In this document: piece by piece, positions 51,884 through 61,054 of the stretch
Layout: each line of letters starts with the position of its first letter
How positions within the stretch are numbered: the first letter of the stretch is position 1
From: Deltaproteobacteria bacterium
GTDB taxonomy: Bacteria; Desulfobacterota; DSM-4660; Desulfatiglandales; Desulfatiglandaceae
Assembly: GCA_018644785.1 (NCBI GenBank)
Contig: JABGPV010000002.1
Coordinates: 1 to 64,000, forward strand
Length of the DNA: 64,000 nucleotides
Direction of reading: 5' to 3'
Notes under the pieces: generated by a model
What the model was told of the DNA's origin: nothing
Database searches by the model: none
Seen by the model: only the letters and a program-made list of their open reading frames with translations
Position numbers and translations under genes: made by a program

Positions 51884-52651
51884 ATGGGTACGGGACTGGA
51901 ATTTAAACCCAGCATCTTAGGGTTTTTGTGCAATTGGTGAGGATACTCCGCTGCTGATTTGGCTGGAGTTTCCAGACAACAATATGCGTCGGATATTAAG
52001 ATTATTCGCGTCATGTGTACCGGCAGAGTTGATCAGGCATTTATCTTCCGAGCGCTTTTAAATGGAAAAGACGGGGTGTTTATCGGTGGTTGTTGGCCCG
52101 GTGAATGCCACTATCTGACCCAAGGAAATTACGGTGCATTAAGTACATTGCATATGGGAAGAAAATTGCTCGAAATGATCGGATTGAGCCCGGATCGGTT
52201 AAGGCTTGAATATATTTCGGCCTCTGAAGGAAGTCGTTATGCCGAAGTGATGAATGATTTTTCCCGGAAGGTGAAGGCGTTGGGGCCTCTCGGCAAGGGT
52301 GAAGGGATAGATGAAACAGTTCTAAAGCGCAAACTTGAAGCTGTTTATAATTTATTGCCCTACATAAAACTGGTCGAAAGAGAGCGATTGCGGGTTCCGG
52401 TGAAATCGGTAGAAGCGTATAATGAGTTTTTTGCAAGCGATGAATTTGACAAAATATTCCGGGATTTAGTTGCAGACAAGGTGGAGCTAAACCAAATCAT
52501 GGCGATCCTTCGAGAAAAACCTTGTTCAGTCAAAGAAATTTCTGAAATTTTTGGGGTAACGCCGGGTGAAGCGTCCAACCGGCTTAATCGCTCCGCAAGG
52601 GAGGGATTTATTCAATTTGATGAAAGCCATATGCGCTTTTGTGTTGCATAG
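51884..52651 (+). CDS. bamF: selenocysteine-containing MvhD-like subunit BamF (UGA readthrough)
   Basis: The frame from the ATG at 51884 reaches an in-frame TGA at 51938-51940 and then continues open to 52651. With readthrough it is 255 residues, Sec at position 19: MGTGLEFKPSILGFLCNW, then U, then GYSAADLAGVSRQQYASDIK. In MvhD-family proteins the second residue of the CNW(C/U) motif is a Cys or Sec ligand of a 2Fe-2S cluster, and BamF of Geobacter is a selenoprotein. GGAG lies 9 nt before the ATG. A conventional call from TTG at 51959 loses this cluster site. It links HdrA-like BamE to the NADH-oxidising module. Confidence 0.9.
51941..51974 (+). promoter_or_regulatory. SECIS-like hairpin directly after the bamF UGA
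   Basis: GGATACTCC (51941-51949) pairs with GGAGTTTCC (51966-51974) over 9 positions with one mismatch, leaving a 16-base loop (GCTGCTGATTTGGCT plus T). Bacterial SECIS elements stand immediately 3' of the UGA as here, so SelB should direct selenocysteine insertion. The stem also codes for protein (GYSAADLAGVS), which limits its sequence. Confidence 0.75.
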
Positions 52652-52707
52652 CACAAGAACGTTAAAAAAAAGAGAGACGAAGAAAGAAGAAAGTTAGGAT
52701 AGCGGTT

Positions 52708-53160
52708 ATGGATAAAGGTAAAATCGAAAAGATTATAGAAAAATATCCCAGAGACCCCAGTTCATTGATTCAAGTGTTGATCCATATTCAAAGCGAGATT
52801 CGATGGCTTCCCAAGGAAGCGTTAAACATGGTCAGTCAGAAACTGGACGTGCCAATGAACCGGATACAGCACATCATTACCTTTTATAAGGCATTCAGTG
52901 TTGTGCCCAAAGGACGTCATGAAGTTCATGTCTGTACCGGCACCGCCTGTCATGTTCGCGGCGCGACACGCGTTCTCGACGCAGTAGAAGAGCGCACCGG
53001 AATAGAGCCTGGCGAGACAGATCAGGATTTAAAGTTCAGCCTGGATACGGTCAGTTGCGTCGGCTGCTGTGCGTTAGGGCCGGTTGTGGTAATTGATGGA
53101 GAATATCACGGCAATATGGCACCGGCCAAGACAGAAGATGTGTTGAAAAACTACGAGTAA
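52708..53160 (+). CDS. bamG: NuoE-like 2Fe-2S subunit BamG
   Basis: 150 residues of the thioredoxin-like NuoE family: CTGTACHVRGA with a later CVGCCALGPV supplies the four cysteines for a 2Fe-2S cluster. The helical N-terminus (SSLIQVLIHIQSEIRWLPKE) is the usual NuoE start. It works with BamH in the NADH-oxidising branch. The ATG lies 57 bases after bamF. Confidence 0.88.
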   Translation: MDKGKIEKIIEKYPRDPSSLIQVLIHIQSEIRWLPKEALNMVSQKLDVPMNRIQHIITFYKAFSVVPKGRHEVHVCTGTACHVRGATRVLDAVEERTGIEPGETDQDLKFSLDTVSCVGCCALGPVVVIDGEYHGNMAPAKTEDVLKNYE

Positions 53161-53169
53161 GGAAAGATT

Positions 53170-55095
53170 ATGCCAAGGATAAATTCACCTGCTGAATTGG
53201 AAGAATTCAGGAAGGACATTATATCAAAAAGGGATCCCAACAAGCCTTGTATTGCCGTATGTACCGGAACGGGCTGCCTTGCTCTCGGTGCTGGCAAAGT
53301 GGTTGCCGCTCTCAAAGAGGAAATAGAAAAACAGGGTCTTAATACTGAGGTGGTGGATACCAGGGAAACCGGCTGTCCCGGCTTTTGTGAAAGAGGCCCC
53401 ATCGTTGTGATCTATCCTGAGGAGATCTGTTATCTTCAAGTACAGCCGGACGATGCAGCGGAGATTATCTCTCAGACCATCGTTTCAAAAAAGGTCATCG
53501 AGCGATTACTTTATGTGGATCCCAGCAACGATGAGACCATAGCCCGCGAATCCGAGATACCGTTTTATAAGAATCAGATGCGGCACCTTATCGGCAATAA
53601 TATCAAAATTGACCCCAAAAGCATTGAAGACTATCTCGCAGTGGGCGGTTATTCAGCCTTGGTGAAGGCGCTCATTGAGGAGACTCCTGAGCAAGTGGTT
53701 CAGTTGGTGAAGGATTCAAACCTGAGAGGTCGAGGCGGCGCCGGGTTTCCTGCCGGGATCAAGTGGGGATTTGCCGCGGCTGGTAAAGAGAAGAAAAAGT
53801 ATGTGGTTGTCAATGCCGATGAGGGAGATCCCGGTGCGTTTATGGACAGAGCGCTGCTTGAGGGGAACCCCTTTGGTGTCCTTGAAGGGCTGACCATTGG
53901 TGGCTATGCCATCGGCGCCAGTGAAGGCTACCTTTATGTTCGTCAAGAATATCCTCTGGCCGTAGAAAATGTAACCCTTGCCATCAAGCAGGCTGAGGAA
54001 TATGGATTGATCGGAAAAAATATCCTTGGTTCAGGATTCGATTTTAAAGTTACCGTGCATCGGGGTGCCGGTGCTTTTGTTTGCGGTGAAGAAACGGCGC
54101 TTCTCGCTTCTCTTGAGGGTAAGCCGGGCGAACCAAAGGCGAGGCCGCCATTCCCGGCTGTTAAAGGACTTTTTGGGAAACCGACAAACATCAATAATGT
54201 GGAGACCTGGTCCAATATTCCCCTGATTCTTAAAAATGGGCCTGAATACATTTCATCCATAGGCACCGAGAACAGTAAAGGCACCAAGATTTTCTCTCTG
54301 GTCGGGAAGGTAACGAATACCGGCCTTGTGGAAGTTCCCATGGGCATCTCCCTGAGAGACATTATTTTTAAGATCGGCGGCGGTGTTCCCGGAGGTAAGA
54401 AGTTCAAAGCCGTTCAGACAGGCGGGCCGTCTGGCGGCTGTATCCCTGAAGAGCATCTTGATATTAAAGTCGACTTTGACGAATTGGCCAAGGTCGGTGC
54501 GATTATGGGGTCCGGCGGGATGATCGTCATGGATGAAGATACCTGCATGATCGATGTCTCTAAATATTTTCTCAATTTTTTATCCGGTGAATCATGCGGC
54601 AAATGCTCCCCATGCCGTGAGGGCATTACACACATGCTTTCAATCATCACTAGAATCAGTGAAGGCAAGGGGCGAGAGGGGGATATCGAGTTTCTGGAGG
54701 AGATCGCCATATCAACCAAGAATGCCTCCCTTTGCGCTCTGGGGGGGAGTGCGCCGAATCCGGTTCTGAGCACCATACGCTATTTTAGAGATGAGTATGA
54801 GGCACACATCAGGGACAAGCGGTGCTCGGCTTTTGTTTGCAAGGATCTGATTGCGTATCATATTGATCCGGAAAAGTGCAAGGCCTGCATGATCTGCAGT
54901 CGAAAGTGCCCCGCCGATGCCATTGATGGCGCAAAGAAACAGATCCACGTCATTGTCCAGGAGAAATGCACAAAATGCGGAACGTGTTATGAAGTTTGTC
55001 CCTCAGGCTTTGGGGCGGTAACACGGCTTTCCGGAGAACCTGTTCCGGCGCCCATCCCTGAAGAAGAAAGAACTATCGTAGGAAAGAGTAAATAA
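53170..55095 (+). CDS. bamH: NuoF-like NADH-oxidising subunit BamH
   Basis: 641 residues. An N-terminal 2Fe-2S thioredoxin-like domain (CTGTGCLALG ... CPGFCERGP) precedes the NuoF core: NADH loop GRGGAGFPAGIKWGF, FMN loop NADEGDPGAFMDR and the 4Fe-4S site SCGKCSPCREG. The C-terminal ferredoxin holds CKACMICSRKCP and CTKCGTCYEVCP. It would exchange electrons between NAD(H), flavin and Fe-S carriers of the Bam complex. Nine bases separate it from bamG. Confidence 0.9.
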   Translation: MPRINSPAELEEFRKDIISKRDPNKPCIAVCTGTGCLALGAGKVVAALKEEIEKQGLNTEVVDTRETGCPGFCERGPIVVIYPEEICYLQVQPDDAAEIISQTIVSKKVIERLLYVDPSNDETIARESEIPFYKNQMRHLIGNNIKIDPKSIEDYLAVGGYSALVKALIEETPEQVVQLVKDSNLRGRGGAGFPAGIKWGFAAAGKEKKKYVVVNADEGDPGAFMDRALLEGNPFGVLEGLTIGGYAIGASEGYLYVRQEYPLAVENVTLAIKQAEEYGLIGKNILGSGFDFKVTVHRGAGAFVCGEETALLASLEGKPGEPKARPPFPAVKGLFGKPTNINNVETWSNIPLILKNGPEYISSIGTENSKGTKIFSLVGKVTNTGLVEVPMGISLRDIIFKIGGGVPGGKKFKAVQTGGPSGGCIPEEHLDIKVDFDELAKVGAIMGSGGMIVMDEDTCMIDVSKYFLNFLSGESCGKCSPCREGITHMLSIITRISEGKGREGDIEFLEEIAISTKNASLCALGGSAPNPVLSTIRYFRDEYEAHIRDKRCSAFVCKDLIAYHIDPEKCKACMICSRKCPADAIDGAKKQIHVIVQEKCTKCGTCYEVCPSGFGAVTRLSGEPVPAPIPEEERTIVGKSK

Positions 55096-55096
55096 A

Positions 55097-55711
55097 ATGA
55101 GCGAAATTCATTTACAGATCGATGGAAAAGACGTTGAAGCAGAAGAAGGGATGACCATCCTGGACGCAGCCCGCAGCGTGGGAATAAATATTCCGACCCT
55201 TTGTCATCATGCCGAATTGGAACCCTATGGGGCTTGCCGAATTTGTGTCGTGGAAGTGGATGCCGGGGGTAGAAAAGGGATTGGTGCGGCCTGTGTTCGT
55301 TCGGTCGAGCAAAATATGGTCGTCAATACCCGAACCGAACAGATTGATAGCATCCGCAAAATCCTTCTGGAGCAGTTCTTGGCTCATGCGCCGGATTCCG
55401 AGGTGTTGTTGCGTTTGGCTAAAGAGTATGGAGCTGACAAAGATCGGTTTGAAAAACAGTCTTCCTTTTGTATCCTCTGCGGCCTTTGCGTGAGATATTG
55501 TACTGAGGTTAAGAAGAAAAATGCCATTGGCTTTTTTGACAGGGGATCCACCCGAGAGATAAAATTTTTCCCTGAAATCGCAGCAAAGGAATGCAAAGAT
55601 TGCAAAGAATGTTTTCCTCTCTGCCCGACATCGTATCTACAGGCTGCTTATCATGTGACCGAAGCGCTCGCGTTTCCTTCAACTTTTTCTGAATCCACTT
55701 CAAAGGAATAG
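55097..55711 (+). CDS. bamI: NuoG-like Fe-S subunit BamI
   Basis: 204 residues: an N-terminal NuoG-type 2Fe-2S domain (DVEAEEGMTILDAARSVGIN, CHHAELEPYGACRICVVEV) and C-terminal 4Fe-4S motifs CILCGLCVRYCTE and CKDCKECFPLCP. It is the last gene of the cluster, starting 1 base after the bamH stop. It completes the B-I order. It is shorter than NuoG, lacking the large molybdopterin-like part, as expected for BamI. Confidence 0.87.
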   Translation: MSEIHLQIDGKDVEAEEGMTILDAARSVGINIPTLCHHAELEPYGACRICVVEVDAGGRKGIGAACVRSVEQNMVVNTRTEQIDSIRKILLEQFLAHAPDSEVLLRLAKEYGADKDRFEKQSSFCILCGLCVRYCTEVKKKNAIGFFDRGSTREIKFFPEIAAKECKDCKECFPLCPTSYLQAAYHVTEALAFPSTFSESTSKE

Positions 55712-55765
55712 GCAACAACCGCCACGTTTTATATGAGTTGGGCTTGGATTACGTGAGTGAAGACT

Positions 55766-55989
55766 TTATAAAAAGGGATATTTGGGGGGGCTCATTTCCA
55801 ACCTCTTGGCCACTTGTCTGATCGACATGCTCAATTCGCTGACAGCCCAAAAACAGAATAGACTCCTTGCCTTCACTTTTCGAGGTTGCTTTCCCCTCGA
55901 CATTATTTCACGCGTTTCCATGCCATAGATTTCGGCGACCCTCTCGGCAATTCGAGCCAAGTCGTACCCTTGGCTGTATCCGCCCGGGT
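55766..55989 (-). pseudogene. remnant of a REP-associated tyrosine transposase (DnaA-like HTH C-terminus)
   Basis: The frame translates to GGYSQGYDLARIAERVAEIY and then GKQPRKVKARSLFCFWAVSE, LSMSIRQVAKRLEMSPP. The ARSLxCFWAVxELxMS stretch is the C-terminal helix-turn-helix common to IS200-like REP-associated transposases. The catalytic Tyr domain is missing, and the end breaks down just after a run of seven C, consistent with a frameshift. The part before it merges into the stop of the neighbouring gene. The remainder of 55712-55989 holds no gene. Confidence 0.5.
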
Positions 55990-57303
55990 CTATGAAGTAG
56001 GCCTGCTTTCAAGAAATCGTTTTGAAAAATACCGGTAGACAAACAGAACCAGAAAAAAGAAGACAATCAACAGGGCGGCCCAGAGGAAGGTCCGCAGCAG
56101 CAGTGCATCAAATCCCTGTTGGAGCTCCGCCACTCGCCGCTCGAACTCGGGGTCCGTAGAAAGCTTATCCACCTTGGCTATCAGGGCCTGGGCCTGTTTC
56201 GCCGCCTCGGTGGCCTGACGGAAGGCCTCAAGCCATTCCATAACGTCGAAGCTTCCTGGCTCGCCACGTTCGTAAATGCGGTTTATCAGCTTATCAGCTG
56301 TGAGGGCCGCTTCGTTGGCAGCAGATGCCATTTTTTCACCCGTGGCAAGGGTCTCCCGGATGTCACCGGACAATGCTCGAATCTTTTTTTCCGACTTAAG
56401 CAAATCGTCCATCAACTTTTCCCTTTCCTCGCCAAGCCGGTCCGGAAGTTGTTTGGCGGTGAGGCCGATGCCATCGATGGCTGCGGTTAGCCGACTGATA
56501 TCAGACAGCAACTGGATAGTTTCCGGTTGCCCCAGGACATCGTACATCCCTGTTTCGGTCGTGGTGCGAACGATATAAGGGAGGTACTTGACAAAAAATG
56601 CAAGCCGCTCGGCCAGGTTGCGGGCCTCATCCACCGACCGGGTGGCTTCATTCATTTCCGGCAGCAGAAAACCCTGCGTTCCGGCATCCTTGAAATCCGA
56701 GTCTCCCAGCATGTCGGCAAAACTTTCAAATCCAACGCCCCCGATATATAACTGATTCGGGTGGCGTTTCCGCCAACGGCGAATCAGATTGCGGAGTTCC
56801 TTCTGATACCGGGGAATCAACACCTTTCCGGCGATGGCCCAGATCTCTTTTTCCATCTGCCTGTAAAACTTGGGAAGCCCGCCCTTGTTTTTTCCCAACA
56901 ACTCGGACTTCCAGCTGTTTTCCACAGCCATGCGGCCCAGGGTCACAAAAATGATCATGTCCAACAGGTTAACAACGGCATCCGGACCCGTGGTGATGTG
57001 GAGCAGGGTGGTTACGGTGCGCAGTTCGCCGCTGCTCAACGCAAAACGCGCCGCATTGCTGACATCTTGGCTTTCCAGATAATAGACTTTCAGCGTAAAA
57101 TCCCGGATGAACCTCTGGGCAAACCGCATCAAATCCTTTTGAAGTTCCATTCGGCTGATGTGCTGGGGTTTCTCTTCCTGAGCAGCTGTTGCATTGGGGT
57201 CTGAATCATCCAAAAGAACACCCCCCCTTGCAAAAACCATCTCCCCCGTTAATACAAGCATCGTACACACGATCAGGATTTGCAGACAACGTTGACAAGA
57301 CAT
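55990..57303 (-). CDS. periplasmic coiled-coil protein with C-terminal membrane anchor
   Basis: 437 residues. It has a Sec signal (LQILIVCTMLVLTGEMVFA), long helical segments (KLMDDLLKSEKKIRALSGDI, then AANEAALTADKLI) and a C-terminal membrane helix (LWAALLIVFFFLVLFVYRYF) followed by a basic tail. I do not recognise the family. It lies 98 bases downstream of an MscS-type channel on the same strand and is probably linked to membrane stress. A truncated paralogue of its N-terminus is seen at 20964-21113. Confidence 0.65.
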   Translation of the reverse strand: MSCQRCLQILIVCTMLVLTGEMVFARGGVLLDDSDPNATAAQEEKPQHISRMELQKDLMRFAQRFIRDFTLKVYYLESQDVSNAARFALSSGELRTVTTLLHITTGPDAVVNLLDMIIFVTLGRMAVENSWKSELLGKNKGGLPKFYRQMEKEIWAIAGKVLIPRYQKELRNLIRRWRKRHPNQLYIGGVGFESFADMLGDSDFKDAGTQGFLLPEMNEATRSVDEARNLAERLAFFVKYLPYIVRTTTETGMYDVLGQPETIQLLSDISRLTAAIDGIGLTAKQLPDRLGEEREKLMDDLLKSEKKIRALSGDIRETLATGEKMASAANEAALTADKLINRIYERGEPGSFDVMEWLEAFRQATEAAKQAQALIAKVDKLSTDPEFERRVAELQQGFDALLLRTFLWAALLIVFFFLVLFVYRYFSKRFLESRPTS

Positions 57304-57401
57304 GTGTCACCTCCTGCTTTACAGCTTTGTAGAAAATCATATGTTGGCGGTGCTTTGTAATATTCAGAAAAATAGATTAAATGAGGTGCAAACGCGGCCC
57401 C

Positions 57402-59396
57402 TCACGGGCTTTCCCGCTCCCCATGAAGAACCATACGACGAGGCACGGGAATCTTGATTCCCACCTGGTCGAACTTGTTTTTGATTCGGCGAAGCATTTC
57501 ACGTTTTACCATCAACATCTTGTCAGGCTTAGTCTTTATCATGAATTTGATGGTGACCGCAGACTCACCAAACCGATCTACACCTTGCATCACCGGCTCC
57601 TCGATAATATGGTCGCTGTATTTGGGGTCCTTTCCGATTTCACCGGCCAGTTCAAGGAGTATCTCCATGACTTTGTCCACGTCTTCCTCGAAAGCCACAT
57701 CGATATCAAAGACGGCGCGGGCCCACTCAAAGGTCTTGTTGGTTACCTGTGTGATTTTCCCGTTGGGTATGAAATGGACGCGGCCCTCCAGGTCACGGAG
57801 TACGGTGGTTCGCATGTTGACCTTTTCAACAGTGCCCGTCATGTTTCCGATGGTAACCATATCGCCCAGTTCATACTGGTCTTCCATCAAAATCATAAAA
57901 CCGCTGAAATAATCCCGCATCAGATTCTGGGCGCCAAAAGCCACGGCCAGGCCAAGGATAGCGGCGCCACCCAGTACGGTTTTGACATCCATACCCGCCT
58001 CCTGAAGGACCATGAGGAATCCAAAGAGAATGATGAGGATCCTCGCAACGGCACCAAAGCTCAGGGCAATGGTTTGGGCGCGATTGTCTCGCCCCTCCTG
58101 CACGCCGCGGCTACTATGCACAAACACCCGGGCCAATCTGGAGGAGAAAAAACGGGAAAACAACAGCAAGAGTGCCACAGCTAAGATCACCATGAGGATG
58201 CGGGGTCCACGGGTAGTAACCCAGTCCAAAAGATTGTCCGGATGGAAGGGACTTTGCAGCCACACACTCTTGCTGTGGGCTTCTTCCGCCATTTCACGCT
58301 TTTGTTCGGCTTCAGACACAACCATTTTTTTTTCCATCCGGACTTGCGTCAAACGCTCTCGGAGGCCATTGAGATGGGCTTTTCTTTCGACAATTTCTCC
58401 GCTGGTCCGGCTGATCTTTCTTTGAACCGATTGAATATCCTGTTGTAATTCAGGAAGTTTTTCTCGATCGATACCGGACCTCTTATTCTCTTCCAACTCC
58501 ACCAACCGTTTTTCCAGAAACTCTTTCATGTTGGCAAGGCTTTGTTCGGATGTAAGGAGCAGCTTTTCATCCAATTCTATCTGTTTCTGGAGGGACTTTT
58601 TGTGAGCCACAAAATCGACCACAGCCCGTGCTGCTTTTTGAGACTCTATTGCCCTTTCTTCAGCTTCCTTTCGCGCTTCTATCTGTTCCGGGGTTTCAGC
58701 ATTCTCTTCGAATTTCCCCTCTTGGGCTATGGGTGTTACTTTGGACTTCTCTGACGGCTTAACCATCACGGATCGCTGAACCAAAGAGGATACTGGGGAG
58801 GTCTTTTTCTGAGATTGGGGCAAAGCCTTTTGGGGCGAAAGCGGCTTCGCTTCAGCTTCGTTCTTGTCTGCGCCTCTTAGATTCCCAAGGACCTTCCGGT
58901 CGTTTTCAATCTTTTTCTCCAACGCCTTGATCTTTTCCAAGGTGGTTTTCTTTGCCTCTAAGGCCAGGTCAACATGTTTTCTGAACAAGCCGTAGTCACT
59001 CTTGAGGCGATCCAGATCTGCATTGGCCGGTTTTCCTTTGTTGGACACGGATGGGCCTTGTGTCCCATTCTCGGGCTGCTCCTTCGTTTGCAACTGCTCC
59101 CTGACTTCTTCCAGTTTGACCCTCATCTTGTGAAATTCGGTTTCCTTCTCCTGTAGCTCTTCCTTGAGTTCCCTAAGGGTTTTCTGATCTGCTTCAATGG
59201 TCGCAAGAAGGGACAAGATCTGCTCAGTATCAGAGGTTTCCGCGATTGGGTCGTCGTTTATCTCAGGCTTCTCGGCTGTTTCTTCTGCGAGGACCGTCGG
59301 GGCAGAAAACAGAATAAAGGTCAACCCACCTGTTACGATCAACAACAAGATACACAGGCAAAGCGGATAGTTAAAAGAAATTCGGTATTTAAGCAT
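57402..59396 (-). CDS. MscS-family mechanosensitive channel with N-terminal coiled coil
   Basis: 664 residues. It has a signal peptide (CILLLIVTGGLTFILFSAPT), then about 330 residues of periplasmic coiled coil (KTTLEKIKALEKKIENDRKV), three membrane helices at roughly 395-510 and the MscS pore-lining and beta domain (VLGGAAILGLAVAFGAQNLM, DMVTIGNMTGTVEKVNMRTT). The extra periplasmic region resembles the KefA/YbdG subgroup. It should release solutes upon osmotic downshift. Confidence 0.87.
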   Translation of the reverse strand: MLKYRISFNYPLCLCILLLIVTGGLTFILFSAPTVLAEETAEKPEINDDPIAETSDTEQILSLLATIEADQKTLRELKEELQEKETEFHKMRVKLEEVREQLQTKEQPENGTQGPSVSNKGKPANADLDRLKSDYGLFRKHVDLALEAKKTTLEKIKALEKKIENDRKVLGNLRGADKNEAEAKPLSPQKALPQSQKKTSPVSSLVQRSVMVKPSEKSKVTPIAQEGKFEENAETPEQIEARKEAEERAIESQKAARAVVDFVAHKKSLQKQIELDEKLLLTSEQSLANMKEFLEKRLVELEENKRSGIDREKLPELQQDIQSVQRKISRTSGEIVERKAHLNGLRERLTQVRMEKKMVVSEAEQKREMAEEAHSKSVWLQSPFHPDNLLDWVTTRGPRILMVILAVALLLLFSRFFSSRLARVFVHSSRGVQEGRDNRAQTIALSFGAVARILIILFGFLMVLQEAGMDVKTVLGGAAILGLAVAFGAQNLMRDYFSGFMILMEDQYELGDMVTIGNMTGTVEKVNMRTTVLRDLEGRVHFIPNGKITQVTNKTFEWARAVFDIDVAFEEDVDKVMEILLELAGEIGKDPKYSDHIIEEPVMQGVDRFGESAVTIKFMIKTKPDKMLMVKREMLRRIKNKFDQVGIKIPVPRRMVLHGERESP

Positions 59397-59542
59397 GGAT
59401 CATTCCTTCCAATAAAGACGGAATTGAGTGAAAAAATGGACAAAAGAAAAGGTTGTTTTATGCAAAAATGGCTTTTTATCCGGATTCTCCGCGGATCAGT
59501 GCACGCACGTGGTGAATTGCTTTCATCACACCTGCTGTACCC

Positions 59543-60343
59543 TTATGGAGAATCCGCAATGCCGGGAAGGGGCGAAGCAATTGCGATAACCGTCCAGCCT
59601 GTGTAGTCTTCCACGGGCAGTAATTTCAAGGATACCCGTTTTTCATGTAATCTTACGGTAAACCTGTCACTGATTTCCGGCGGACCGTCCCCGATCCTGA
59701 AGAGCAGATCTTCGATTTTCTCGCGATCGCTTCCTTTGAAAAGCTCGAAGAAGTTTCTACCCAGAAGCGCTGCCTCAGAAGAGCCGGATAATGAGAATCC
59801 CATATTATTGCAGAAAATGATCTTTCCATCAGGATTGAGCTCAAAAATACCTTCAGAAATATTGTTTATAATGGTTTCTAAATGTCGTTCCGCAAAGAGG
59901 AGTTCTTTGGTTATTTTTCGCTGATAGAGATCCTCATAGCCTGCTGATGCTTCTTGAGGATTCTCTAATAAAACCTCATCTCTTTGGTCTAAAATTTTCA
60001 GAAGCTGTTTTGACATTTGGCTGAAGGGTCCCTTAGCAATGGCTGCATTCGCACCCAGTTCAGCAAAATGTGTCAAATCCTCAAGGGCAGTGGCGGAAAT
60101 AATCACAATGAAAAGATTTTTCAAATGGGGCATGCTTCGAATAATTCGGCACAGCCTGTCGCCTCTGATGTTGGGCATCACAAGATCAATAAAGGCCACA
60201 TCAGGGATATAATTTTTCATAGTTTCCAATGCGGAAAGCCCATCATCCGCTGTGACCACTTCATGGCCCTGTTCTTCGAACAGATCCGTCATGAATTCCA
60301 GCATGAGCAGGTCGTTGTCAACAACCAGAATCTTTTTTCCCAT
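59543..60343 (-). CDS. response regulator receiver-PAS protein
   Basis: 266 residues. A CheY-like receiver comes first (ILVVDNDLLMLEFM, phosphoacceptor Asp in DVAFIDLVMPNI, IISATAL, IAKGPF with Lys), then a PAS domain (ETIINNISEGIFELNPDGKI). There is no DNA-binding or catalytic output, so it probably passes a signal to a partner kinase. The ATG at 60343 has GAGGG 5 nt upstream; a TTG at 60355 is the alternative. It is divergent from the xanthine-dehydrogenase-family operon. Confidence 0.8.
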   Translation of the reverse strand: MGKKILVVDNDLLMLEFMTDLFEEQGHEVVTADDGLSALETMKNYIPDVAFIDLVMPNIRGDRLCRIIRSMPHLKNLFIVIISATALEDLTHFAELGANAAIAKGPFSQMSKQLLKILDQRDEVLLENPQEASAGYEDLYQRKITKELLFAERHLETIINNISEGIFELNPDGKIIFCNNMGFSLSGSSEAALLGRNFFELFKGSDREKIEDLLFRIGDGPPEISDRFTVRLHEKRVSLKLLPVEDYTGWTVIAIASPLPGIADSP

Positions 60344-60458
60344 GGGTTCCCTCAAAAAATGACCTGGTGAGCATTTGAAAAATCTACCTGACGTTTATCA
60401 TTATAGTATATCTGTTTAGTATAAATCAATTTGGAAATACAGGGAAGGGAAAAACCAC

Positions 60459-60487
60459 TTGACTGAATTAGACGAGTCGTCTACTAT
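60459..60487 (+). promoter_or_regulatory. sigma-70 promoter of the xanthine dehydrogenase-family operon
   Basis: TTGACT (60459-60464), a 17-base spacer and TACTAT (60482-60487) form a near-consensus promoter 64 bases before the first ATG. The spacer contains the palindrome at 60470-60482. Confidence 0.72.
60470..60482. promoter_or_regulatory. palindromic operator inside the promoter
   Basis: AGACGA-G-TCGTCT is a perfect 6-bp inverted repeat around one base, filling the spacer just before the -10 element. Bound protein would block RNA polymerase, so a TetR- or GntR-class repressor released by a pathway ligand is likely. No repressor gene of that type is next to it in this window. Confidence 0.6.
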
Positions 60488-60550
60488 ATAAACGATGCGT
60501 ATTTATTTCAGTAGTTCTGTTTAATGTAACCCAAACAAGGAGACAAGCGG

Positions 60551-61036
60551 ATGAAACACCTGGTTGAACTCAGGATTAACGGGGATATGTATTCCCTGGC
60601 TGTTGATCCATGGCGCACCCTCAATGAGGTGCTTCGTGATGACCTGAACCTGACAGGCACCAAGCTGGGATGCGGGTCTGGCGATTGCGGCGCCTGTACG
60701 GTGCTGGTGGATGGTCGAAGTGTCAGTTCATGTCTGACCCTTTCCCTGGAGGTTCAGGGAAAAGATATTCAAACCGTTGAAGGGTTGGCTCCGTCGGGCG
60801 ATGAACTGCATCCCATTCAAGAGGCGTTCGTTGAAAAAGGCGCCATTCAGTGTGGCTTCTGCACTTCCGGTATGGAAATGTCAGCGGCTTACATTTTAAA
60901 TCAAAACAGTTCCCCCACCCAACAGGAGATCAAGGAAGGTCTCTCCGGCCATTTGTGCCGTTGCACCGGATATATCCAGATCGTGGATGCGGTTTCAGAA
61001 GCTGCACAAAAGATGAAACAATCCCCAAGGGGTTAA
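60551..61036 (+). CDS. xanthine dehydrogenase-family 2Fe-2S subunit
   Basis: 161 residues with two [2Fe-2S] sites: CGSGDCGACTVLVDG (plant-type, with an earlier Cys in GTKLGC) and CGFCTSGMEM followed by HLCRCTGYIQIV. This is the small subunit of three-part Mo hydroxylases (carbon monoxide dehydrogenase, 4-hydroxybenzoyl-CoA reductase, nicotinate dehydrogenase). GGAG precedes the ATG. It starts a three-gene operon under the promoter at 60459. Confidence 0.92.
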   Translation: MKHLVELRINGDMYSLAVDPWRTLNEVLRDDLNLTGTKLGCGSGDCGACTVLVDGRSVSSCLTLSLEVQGKDIQTVEGLAPSGDELHPIQEAFVEKGAIQCGFCTSGMEMSAAYILNQNSSPTQQEIKEGLSGHLCRCTGYIQIVDAVSEAAQKMKQSPRG

Positions 61037-61054
61037 ATATGGAGAGGTGTGAAC

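Noticed and set aside
51959..52651. bamF starting at TTG 51959
   Set aside because: This start would remove the Cys/Sec cluster motif and has no ribosome site; the upstream ATG with UGA readthrough restores the full MvhD-type N-terminus.
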